A stretch of 64,000 bases of DNA from Streptomyces sp. Ag109_O5-10 (GTDB taxonomy: Bacteria > Actinomycetota > Actinomycetes > Streptomycetales > Streptomycetaceae). A program made the translations under genes and the position numbers. The notes below the pieces were generated by a model that was given only the letters and a program-made list of their open reading frames with translations, had not been told where the DNA came from and did no database searches. Location: NCBI RefSeq assembly GCF_900105755.1, contig NZ_FNTQ01000001.1, positions 1,240,001 to 1,304,000 of the forward strand. The letters are read 5' to 3'. Below, in pieces: positions 57,640-64,000 of this stretch. The number at the start of each line of letters is the position of its first letter. Position 1 is the first letter of the stretch.

Positions 57640-58838
57640 ACAAGGTGTACATCGTCGACGCGGTCCGGACACCGATCGGCCGCTACAACAGCGGGCTGGC
57701 CGGGGTACGCCCGGACGACCTGGCCGCCCACGTCATCCGTGAGCTCCTCGCCCGTACGCCGGACCTCGACCCGGCCCGGATCGAGGACGTCTACTTCGGC
57801 AACGCCAACGGCGCGGGCGAGGAGAACCGCGACGTCGGCCGGATGGCCGCCCTCCTCGCCGGCCTGCCCACGTCCGTGCCGGGCGTCACCGTCAACCGGC
57901 TGTGCGGCTCCGGACTCGAAGCGGTCATCCAGGCCGCCCGCGCCATCGCCGTCGGCGACGCCTCCATCGCCGTGGCCGGCGGCGTCGAGTCGATGACCCG
58001 GGCTCCGTACGTGCTGCCCAAGAACGACCGGCCCTTCCCCGCCGGACACGCGGAGCTGTACTCGACCACGCTCGGCTGGCGCATGGTCAACCCGAAGATG
58101 CCGCCGCAGTGGACCATTCCGCTGGGCGAGTCGGCCGAGCGCATCGCCGACAAGCACAAGATCAGTCGCGAGCAGCAGGACGAGTTCGCCCTCGCCTCCC
58201 ACCGGAAGGCCGCCGCCGCCCAGGAACAGGGCCTGTTCGATGCCGAGCTGACGCCCGTCCCCGTCCCGCAGCGCAAGGGCGACCCGGTCCCCTTCACCGC
58301 CGACGAGAGCGTACGGCCCGATACCTCCCTCGCCGCGATGGCCAAGCTCAAGCCGTCCTTCCGTACGGAGGGCGGCACCGTGACCGCGGCCAACTCCTCC
58401 CCCCTCAACGACGGTGCGGCCGCGCTGCTGCTGACCGACGAGGAGGGGCTGAAGACGCTCGGGCGGGAACCACTGGCCCGCGTCAGCACGACCGGGGTGT
58501 CCGGGATCGACCCCGACTACTTCGGCCTCGCCCCCGTCGAGGCGGTGACGCGGGCGCTGGGCAAGGCGGGCAAGACCTTCGCCGACCTCGACGTCCTCGA
58601 ACTCAACGAGGCCTTCGCCGCGCAGGTCCTCGGCTGCCTCGCCGAATGGCCCGAGTTCGACCCGGCGATCCTCAACCCGCAGGGCGGGGCGATCGCGCTC
58701 GGTCACCCGCTCGGCGCCTCCGGCGCCCGGCTCGCCGGTACGGTCGCGCACCAGCTCGCGCGCCGCGGCTCCGGCACCGGCGTCGCGAGCCTGTGCATCG
58801 GCGTCGGGCAAGGGCTCGCGCTCGTTCTCGAGCGATAG
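57636..58838 (+). CDS. pcaF: 3-oxoadipyl-CoA thiolase
   Basis: 400 aa thiolase. Active Cys in [20 protein letters not shown], His in [20 protein letters not shown] and second Cys in [16 protein letters not shown]. Splits 3-oxoadipyl-CoA into succinyl-CoA and acetyl-CoA. GTG start overlaps pcaJ. An 83-bp gap holding a dispersed repeat separates it from pcaH, the only sizeable break in the operon. Confidence 0.94.
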   Translation: MNKVYIVDAVRTPIGRYNSGLAGVRPDDLAAHVIRELLARTPDLDPARIEDVYFGNANGAGEENRDVGRMAALLAGLPTSVPGVTVNRLCGSGLEAVIQAARAIAVGDASIAVAGGVESMTRAPYVLPKNDRPFPAGHAELYSTTLGWRMVNPKMPPQWTIPLGESAERIADKHKISREQQDEFALASHRKAAAAQEQGLFDAELTPVPVPQRKGDPVPFTADESVRPDTSLAAMAKLKPSFRTEGGTVTAANSSPLNDGAAALLLTDEEGLKTLGREPLARVSTTGVSGIDPDYFGLAPVEAVTRALGKAGKTFADLDVLELNEAFAAQVLGCLAEWPEFDPAILNPQGGAIALGHPLGASGARLAGTVAHQLARRGSGTGVASLCIGVGQGLALVLER

Positions 58839-58848
58839 GTCCCAGGGC

Positions 58849-58914
58849 ACCTGCGGGTGCGTTGTGGCTGGTCGCGCAGTTCCCCGCGCCCCTGACGGGG
58901 GCGCCCGCCCCTAG
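58849..58914. repeat. Dispersed intergenic repeat, copy C, inside the pca operon
   Basis: CTGCGGGTGCGTTGTGGCTG then GTCGCGCAGTTCCCCGCGCC and GCGCCCCTGACGGGGGCGC, the same family as copies A, B and D. The hairpin (GCGCCCC-TGAC-GGGGGCGC) could attenuate transcription between pcaF and pcaH. Confidence 0.75.
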
Positions 58915-58921
58915 GACTTCC

Positions 58922-59695
58922 ATGACACTCACGCAGGCCGACATCGACCTCGAAATCGCCGCCAGACACGCCGACTACGAGAAGGGTGTCGCCGAAGGCG
59001 CTCCAGTCGAGCATCACCCGCGCCGGGACTACGCCCCCTACCGGTCCTCCGTGCTGCGGCACCCGAAGCAGCCGCTGGTCGGGATCGACACGGCCAAGGA
59101 CCCCGAACTGGTGGAGCTGTGCTCCCCCGCGTTCGGGGAGCGGGACATCACCGGGATAGACAACGACCTGACCCGGCAGCACAGCGGGGAGCCCGTCGGT
59201 GAGCGGATCACCGTCTCCGGACGGCTCCTGGACCGGGACGGCCGGCCGGTGCGGGGGCAGCTGATCGAGATCTGGCAGGCCAACTCGGCGGGCCGCTACG
59301 CCCACCAGCGCGAGCAGCACGACGCCCCGCTGGACCCGAACTTCACGGGTGTCGGCCGTACGATCACCGACGCCGACGGCGGCTACCACTTCACCACGAT
59401 CCAGCCGGGCCCCTACCCCTGGCGCAACCACCTCAACGCGTGGCGCCCGGCCCACATCCACTTCTCGATGTTCGGCACGGCGTTCACGCAGCGGCTGGTG
59501 ACGCAGATGTACTTCCCGAGCGACCCGCTGTTCCCGTACGACCCGATCATCCAGTCGGTGACGGACGACTCGGCCCGCGGGCGCCTGGTCGCGACGTACG
59601 ACCACAGCCTGTCCGTGCCCGAGTTCTCGATGGGCTACCACTGGGACATCGTGCTGGACGGGCCGCACGCCACCTGGATCGAAGAAGGACGCTGA
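58922..59695 (+). CDS. pcaH: Protocatechuate 3,4-dioxygenase beta subunit
   Basis: 257 aa intradiol dioxygenase, ATG 58922 with AGGA six bases upstream. Iron-ligand region PGPYPWRNHLNAWRPAHIHF (Tyr and two His) and QLIEIWQANSAGRYAHQREQ. N-terminal 60 residues are the PcaH-specific extension. Opens protocatechuate to 3-carboxy-cis,cis-muconate with PcaG. Starts a coupled pcaHGBL run. Confidence 0.95.
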   Translation: MTLTQADIDLEIAARHADYEKGVAEGAPVEHHPRRDYAPYRSSVLRHPKQPLVGIDTAKDPELVELCSPAFGERDITGIDNDLTRQHSGEPVGERITVSGRLLDRDGRPVRGQLIEIWQANSAGRYAHQREQHDAPLDPNFTGVGRTITDADGGYHFTTIQPGPYPWRNHLNAWRPAHIHFSMFGTAFTQRLVTQMYFPSDPLFPYDPIIQSVTDDSARGRLVATYDHSLSVPEFSMGYHWDIVLDGPHATWIEEGR

Positions 59696-59701
59696 CCTGC
59701 C

Positions 59702-60304
59702 ATGACGAAGATCGACACGAGCAGCCCGGGGAACGTGCTGCCCACCCCGTCGCACACGGTCGGCCCGTTCTACGGCTACGCGCTGCCGTTCCGCGGCGGT
59801 GAGGAGATCGCACCCCTCGGGCACCCGGACACAGTCACGGTCCACGGGTACGTCTACGACGGGGAGGGCACCCCGCTGCCCGACGCGCTTGTCGAGCTGT
59901 GGGGCGCCGACCCGGACGGGAACGTGTCCACGACCGACGGTTCGATCCGCCGCGACCCGGCGACCGGTGGCTACCTCGGCCGCAACGGCGTGGAGTTCAC
60001 CGGCTGGGGCCGGATCCAGACGGACACCAACGGCCACTGGTACGCGCGGACGCTGCGGCCCGGCGCCCGCGGCGGCAGCGCGCCCTACCTCAGCGTGTGC
60101 GTGTTCGCGCGCGGACTGCTGGTGCACCTGTACACCCGGATCTACCTGCCGGGCGACGACGCGGCGCTCGCCGCCGACCCGCTGCTCACCCGGGTGGGCG
60201 AGCGACGCGACACGCTGATCGCCGCCGACGAGGGCCGGGGGGCCTACCGTTTCGACATCCGCCTTCAGGGCGAGGGCGAGACGGTCTTCCTGGAGTTCCA
60301 GTGA
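59702..60304 (+). CDS. pcaG: Protocatechuate 3,4-dioxygenase alpha subunit
   Basis: 200 aa. Same fold as PcaH but without the iron ligands: SHTVGPFYGYALPFRGGEEI, GTPLPDALVELWGADPDGNV and YLSVCVFARGLLVHLYTRIY. Completes the dioxygenase. Six bases follow pcaH; the stop overlaps pcaB (GTGA). Confidence 0.95.
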   Translation: MTKIDTSSPGNVLPTPSHTVGPFYGYALPFRGGEEIAPLGHPDTVTVHGYVYDGEGTPLPDALVELWGADPDGNVSTTDGSIRRDPATGGYLGRNGVEFTGWGRIQTDTNGHWYARTLRPGARGGSAPYLSVCVFARGLLVHLYTRIYLPGDDAALAADPLLTRVGERRDTLIAADEGRGAYRFDIRLQGEGETVFLEFQ

Positions 60305-61641
60305 GTTCAGTGGATCACGGCGGCGGTGACGCCGGGCTGCTCGGTCCCGGGTGGTCCGGTTCGGCCGCCGCGGCCGCGACGGGCGACGGCGCCTTTCTGC
60401 GGGCGCTGCTCGACGCGGAGGCGGCCCTCGCCCGCGCCCAGGCCGCTCTGGGCCTGGTCCCGGCCGGGGCCGCGACGGCCGTGACCGAGGCGGCCGACCC
60501 CGGCCGATACGACGTCGACACCCTCGCGGAGCGGGCCCGCGCCGGCGGCAACCCGGTGATCCCCCTGGTCGCCGACCTGACGAAGGCGGCCGGCGCCGAG
60601 TACGGGCCGTACGTGCACCGGGGAGCGACCAGCCAGGACATCATGGACACGGCGGCCATGCTGGTCGCCGCCCGCACCCTGGACCTCGTGCTCGCCGACC
60701 TCGACCGGACCGCACTGGCCCTGGCCCGGTCGGCCGCCGAGCACCGCGACACGCCGATGCCGGGCCGGACGCTCACCCAGCACGCCGTACCGACGACGTT
60801 CGGGCTGAAGGCGGCCGGCTGGCGTTCGCTGGTCCTCGACGCCCGGGACCGCGTGACCCGGGTCCGGGAGACGCTGCCCGCCCAACTGGGCGGAGCGGCG
60901 GGCACGCTGGCCGCCTTCCGGGCGTACGGCGCGGCGCACGCCGAGGAGCTGCCGGCCGCGTACGCCCGTGAACTGGGCCTTGCTGCCCCCCTGTTGCCGT
61001 GGCACACCCTGCGCACGCCGGTCGCCGACCTCGCCGGGTGCCTCGCCTTCACGGCCGGGGCGCTGGGGAAGATCGCCGCGGACGTGCTGATCCTGTCCCG
61101 TACCGAGATCGGCGAGGTCTCCGAGGGCAGCGGGGGCGGTTCCTCGGCGATGCCGCACAAGGCCAACCCCGTGCGGTCGACGCTGATCGCGGCGGCCGCG
61201 CGGCGGGCCCCGCAGCTGGCGGCCGTCCTGTACGGCTCGATGGCAGCGGAGGACGAGCGGCCGGCCGGTGCCTGGCACGCCGAGTGGGAGCCGCTGCGAG
61301 ACCTGCTGCGGACCGTCGGAGGCGCGGCGCGGGACGCGGCGGAGCTGGCGGAGGGCCTGCGGGTGCACCCGGAGGCGATGCGCCGGAACCTCGGCCTCAC
61401 CGGCGGGCTGATCGTCTCGGAGCGGCTCTCCGCCGAACTGGCCCCCGTGCTCGGCCGGGCCCGCGCCAAGGAGCTGCTCACCGAACTCGCCGGCCGTACC
61501 CACAGCGAGCACCGGACACTGCGCGAACTCCTGGCCGAGGAACCGGACTTGACGGACGTCGACCTCGACGACCTGACCGATCCCGCCCACTACACCGGGT
61601 CCGCCGGTGTGCTCACCGACCGTGCTCTGGAGCGACGTTGA
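60301..61641 (+). CDS. pcaB: 3-carboxy-cis,cis-muconate cycloisomerase
   Basis: 446 aa of the fumarase/aspartase superfamily. The signature GSSAMPHKANPVRSTLIAAA is intact; QHAVPTTFGLKAAGW and HRGATSQDIMDTAA are the other conserved regions. Lactonises carboxymuconate to 4-carboxymuconolactone. GTG at 60301 overlaps pcaG; GTG 60310 is an alternative. Confidence 0.94.
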   Translation: MSSVDHGGGDAGLLGPGWSGSAAAAATGDGAFLRALLDAEAALARAQAALGLVPAGAATAVTEAADPGRYDVDTLAERARAGGNPVIPLVADLTKAAGAEYGPYVHRGATSQDIMDTAAMLVAARTLDLVLADLDRTALALARSAAEHRDTPMPGRTLTQHAVPTTFGLKAAGWRSLVLDARDRVTRVRETLPAQLGGAAGTLAAFRAYGAAHAEELPAAYARELGLAAPLLPWHTLRTPVADLAGCLAFTAGALGKIAADVLILSRTEIGEVSEGSGGGSSAMPHKANPVRSTLIAAAARRAPQLAAVLYGSMAAEDERPAGAWHAEWEPLRDLLRTVGGAARDAAELAEGLRVHPEAMRRNLGLTGGLIVSERLSAELAPVLGRARAKELLTELAGRTHSEHRTLRELLAEEPDLTDVDLDDLTDPAHYTGSAGVLTDRALERR

Positions 61642-62756
61642 CCGAGACTCTCCTCAACCACCGCGTCGAGGGCCCGGCCTCGGCTCCCCCGCTGCTCCTC
61701 GGCCCCTCGCTCGGCACCTCGTACGCCCTGTGGGACGCCGTGGCGCCCGAACTGTCCACCGCTCACCGGGTGGTGCGCTGGGATCTGCCGGGCCACGGCG
61801 GTTCGGCGCCCGGCCTGATCAAGGCGGGGGCGACCGTGGGCGACCTCGCCGACCTGGTGCTCGCGCTGGCCGACTCGCTCGGCGTCGGGCGGTTCGCGTA
61901 CGCGGGGGTGTCGCTGGGCGGTGCCGTCGGGCTGCACCTGGCCGTCCACCACCCGGACCGGCTGGAGAACCTGGCGGTGATCTGCTCCTCGGCCCACTTC
62001 GGCGGCTCCAGGTCCTGGGAGGAGCGGGCCGGACGGGTGCGCCGGGAGGGCGTCGCGTGGCTGGCGGAGAACGCCCCCGGCCGCTGGTTCACCCCCGGCT
62101 TCACCGTGCCCCGGCTGGTCGAGGACCAGCGGACGGCCGACCCGGAGGCGTACGCCGCCTGCTGCGACGCGCTGGCCGCCTTCGACCTGCGGGACCGGCT
62201 CGGCGACATCGCCGTGCGCACCCTGCTGATCGCCGGCCGTCAGGACGCCGCTACCCCGCCGCCGCACCTGCGGGAGATCGCGGACGCGGTCTCCGCGGCC
62301 ACGCTGGTCGAGCTGCCGGGCGCAGCTCATCTGGCGCCCGCGCAGTGCCCCGAGGCCGTCCTGACCGCGCTCCGCTCCCACCTCGACGGGGGCGCCAGGC
62401 GCGGCATGGCGGTGCGCCGCGAGGTGCTGGGCGACGCCCACGTGGACGGCGCCCAGTCCAGGCAGACCCCCTTCACGGCCCGCTTCCAGGACTTCATCTC
62501 GCGCTACGCGTGGGGCGAGATCTGGACCGACCCCACGCTCTCCCGCCGCGAACGCAGCATGATCACGCTCACCGCGCTGGTCGCCCACGGCCACTACGAC
62601 GAGCTGGCCATGCACGTGCGGGCGGCCCGGCGCAACGGTCTGACCCCGGAGGAGATCGGCGCGGTGCTGCTGCAGACCGCCGTGTACTGCGGGGTCCCGG
62701 CGGCCAACTCGGCGTTCGCGACGGCCCAGCGGGTGCTGGCGGAAGAGGAAGGGTGA
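61638..62756 (+). CDS. pcaL: Fused 3-oxoadipate enol-lactonase / 4-carboxymuconolactone decarboxylase
   Basis: 372 aa fusion of PcaD and PcaC activities. Residues 1-250 are an alpha/beta hydrolase (nucleophile elbow GVSLGGAVG, Ser92). Residues 255-372 are the carboxymuconolactone decarboxylase domain (RRERSMITLTALVAHGHYDE, HVRAARRNGLTPEEIGAVLL). TTG start at 61638 overlaps the pcaB stop, with GGAG six bases upstream. Last gene of the pathway: it gives 3-oxoadipate for PcaIJ. Confidence 0.94.
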   Translation: MTETLLNHRVEGPASAPPLLLGPSLGTSYALWDAVAPELSTAHRVVRWDLPGHGGSAPGLIKAGATVGDLADLVLALADSLGVGRFAYAGVSLGGAVGLHLAVHHPDRLENLAVICSSAHFGGSRSWEERAGRVRREGVAWLAENAPGRWFTPGFTVPRLVEDQRTADPEAYAACCDALAAFDLRDRLGDIAVRTLLIAGRQDAATPPPHLREIADAVSAATLVELPGAAHLAPAQCPEAVLTALRSHLDGGARRGMAVRREVLGDAHVDGAQSRQTPFTARFQDFISRYAWGEIWTDPTLSRRERSMITLTALVAHGHYDELAMHVRAARRNGLTPEEIGAVLLQTAVYCGVPAANSAFATAQRVLAEEEG

Positions 62757-62805
62757 CACTGCCGGGGACAGGCACAGGAACGGGTGCTGTGCCTACGGTG
62801 AGGAC

Positions 62806-63597
62806 ATGTCGACCATCCTGATCACGGGTGCCACCTCCGGACTCGGCCGCTACGTCGCCTTCGAGCTGGTCCGCTCGGGCCATGTCGTCCTCGCGCACGG
62901 CCGCGATCCCGGCCGTACCGAGCGGCTTGTCGCGGAACTGCGCACCGAGGGCGAGGCCGAGGCGTTCGTCGCGGACCTAGCCTCTCTGGCGCAGGTCCGC
63001 GAGCTGGGCGCGCGGGTCGCCGACGCGCACCCCGACCTGGACGTGCTGATCAACAACGCGGGCGTCGGTGCCGGCACGCCCGGCTCGGGCCGCGAGCTGA
63101 GCGCCGACGGCCACGAACTGCGTCTCGCCGTCAACTACCTGGCCCCGGTGGCCCTCACCCGCGCCCTCCTCCCCGTCCTGCGCGCGAACACCCCGGCCCG
63201 GATCGTGAACGTCGGCTCGGCGGGCCAGGAGCTACTGGACTTCGACGACCCCGAATTCACCCGCGGCTACCAGGGTTTCGCGGCGTACTGCCGGTCCAAG
63301 TTCGCCCTGGCGGCCCACACCTTCGCCCTGGCGGAGGAGCTGGCGGACACGGGCGTCGCGGTGAACGTCCTGCATCCGGCGACCTTCATGGACACCGCGA
63401 TGGTGCGGGAGGGCGGAGTGGCGCCCTGGAGCACGGTGGCGGACGGCGCCCCGGGCGTCCTGGCCCTGGCGACTCAGGACCTGGGCACGGGCGCCTACTT
63501 CGACGGCACGCGCCCGGCCAGGGCCCACGAGGCGACGTACGCCCGAGAAGTACAGAAACGCCTGTCAGCGGTGACTGATCAACTGCTGGCGCTGTAG
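62806..63597 (+). CDS. Short-chain dehydrogenase/reductase
   Basis: 263 aa classical SDR: TILITGATSGLGRYVAFELV, DVLINNAGVGAG, NVGSAGQ (catalytic Ser region) and AAYCRSKFALAAHTFALAEE (YxxxK). No recognisable substrate specificity. It follows pcaL by 49 bp but TACGGT and GAGGAC lie just before its ATG, so it is probably transcribed on its own. GAGG is four to five bases before the ATG. Confidence 0.88.
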   Translation: MSTILITGATSGLGRYVAFELVRSGHVVLAHGRDPGRTERLVAELRTEGEAEAFVADLASLAQVRELGARVADAHPDLDVLINNAGVGAGTPGSGRELSADGHELRLAVNYLAPVALTRALLPVLRANTPARIVNVGSAGQELLDFDDPEFTRGYQGFAAYCRSKFALAAHTFALAEELADTGVAVNVLHPATFMDTAMVREGGVAPWSTVADGAPGVLALATQDLGTGAYFDGTRPARAHEATYAREVQKRLSAVTDQLLAL

Positions 63598-63625
63598 CGC
63601 CCGTTCCTTTCCGGGGCCACACCTC

Positions 63626-64000
63626 TCACCGCAGCCCCCGACCCGTGTCCAGCACCTCCCGAGCCTGAGCGGCCAACCCGTCCGCCCCACAGGATCGAGC
63701 CAGCGCCAGCCCCCGGTTCAACTCGGCCACCGACCGCGCGGCGATCCCGTACTCCACCCGTGCCGCCGCGTGCTCGTACTGGCAGGGCGACGCCTCCAGA
63801 TAGGCAACGGCCTGCGAGGCCAGCCGTACCTGCCGCTGTCCGGTCTCCAGCGCGGCAGCGCACCGCAGCGCCTCGCCGATCGCCGTGTCCGTGCCGAACC
63901 GCTCGGCCTGCCGCCGCGCGTCGCTCGCCAGGCGCGCCGCCCGCGCCGGGTCCTCGTTCGCGAGGGCCCGGGCGAGGTCGAGCGCCCACGGCACGACCAC
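63626..64000 (-). CDS. C-terminal fragment of a TPR-containing ATPase/regulator
   Basis: 124 aa visible, with the stop at 63626; the gene continues past the right edge. Helical repeats (ARALANEDPARAARLASDAR, ASQAVAYLEASPCQYEHAAA, GLALARSCGADGLAAQAREV) look like TPR units at the end of the large AAA-ATPase regulators of the AfsR/LuxR-like type that are common in Streptomyces. The ATPase part is not in the window, so this is a tentative call. Confidence 0.6.
   Translation of the reverse strand: MVVPWALDLARALANEDPARAARLASDARRQAERFGTDTAIGEALRCAAALETGQRQVRLASQAVAYLEASPCQYEHAAARVEYGIAARSVAELNRGLALARSCGADGLAAQAREVLDTGRGLR

Noticed and set aside
1..64000. CRISPR array, prophage, insertion sequence, integrase or rRNA
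   Set aside because: No regularly spaced short repeats, no phage structural or transposase genes and no rRNA sequence were seen. The 151-bp tandem repeat has no spacers.

Overview
This 64-kb window is high-GC actinobacterial DNA with third codon positions almost always G or C, frequent GTG and TTG starts, and many start/stop overlaps. The gene content (bacterial hopanoid genes, an SsgA-like sporulation protein, a WhiB-family regulator, a SCO6745-family protein, and a PcaV-controlled pca operon) points to a Streptomyces chromosome. From memory, gene order matches the S. coelicolor SCO6762-to-SCO6695 interval read backwards. I see no prophage, transposon, CRISPR array or rRNA, so this looks like core or arm-proximal chromosome rather than an island.

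Layout. 1-3.7 kb (minus): start of the hopanoid/squalene cluster (hpnC, hpnD, a coupled 46-aa protein, hpnE, then a polyprenyl synthetase running off the edge). 4.0-11.2 kb (minus): a cell-envelope operon. Five overlapping genes (a large CDP-alcohol phosphotransferase, a nucleotidyltransferase, a glycerol-1-phosphate-dehydrogenase-like enzyme, a second CDP-alcohol phosphotransferase, a GT2) are followed by a TagGH-type ABC exporter. 11.6-18 kb: a cation diffusion facilitator, idi, an anti-sigma-like ATPase, a crotonase without the hydratase glutamates, a GlxA/DJ-1 pair, a SCO6745-family gene and a 151/152-bp tandem repeat. 18-32.5 kb: tex, DinB, DUF1003, a dual-ATPase ABC-F protein, a D-amino-acid oxidase, two secreted peptidases, a macro-domain protein, an amino-acid permease and a MerR regulator. 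32.5-39.5 kb: fatty acid catabolism (fadA-fadB, LLM oxidoreductase, CaiB CoA-transferase) and a divergent saccharopine-dehydrogenase-like reductase. 39.5-46.6 kb: endonuclease V, a beta-propeller secreted protein, ssgD, an ABC-F resistance-type ATPase with an elaborate RNA leader, ddaH, and an acyl-ACP desaturase behind a triple operator. 46.6-55.6 kb: an LRR/zinc-SDR pair preceded by two odd tRNA genes, a WhiB-like gene, VOC and LacI proteins, a divergent pair of NHEJ-type enzymes (LigD-like polymerase and ATP ligase) and a DUF3048 lipoprotein. 55.6-62.8 kb: pcaV and the complete protocatechuate branch of the beta-ketoadipate pathway (pcaIJFHGBL). 62.8-64 kb: an SDR and the C-terminus of a TPR-containing regulator.

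The most interesting signals are: (1) the leader of the ABC-F gene at 42.6-42.86 kb, with a consensus promoter, a three-codon uORF and mutually exclusive stems that hide the ribosome site; (2) the envelope operon that combines an archaeal-type G1P dehydrogenase with CDP-activation and export; (3) three 15-bp-spaced palindromes in front of the desaturase; (4) two mutually similar tRNA genes lacking standard Ala and Gly acceptor identity, directly upstream of the SDR/LRR operon; (5) a small coupled ORF inside the hopanoid operon; and (6) tandem and dispersed intergenic repeats. All names are from reading motifs and synteny; no database search was run.
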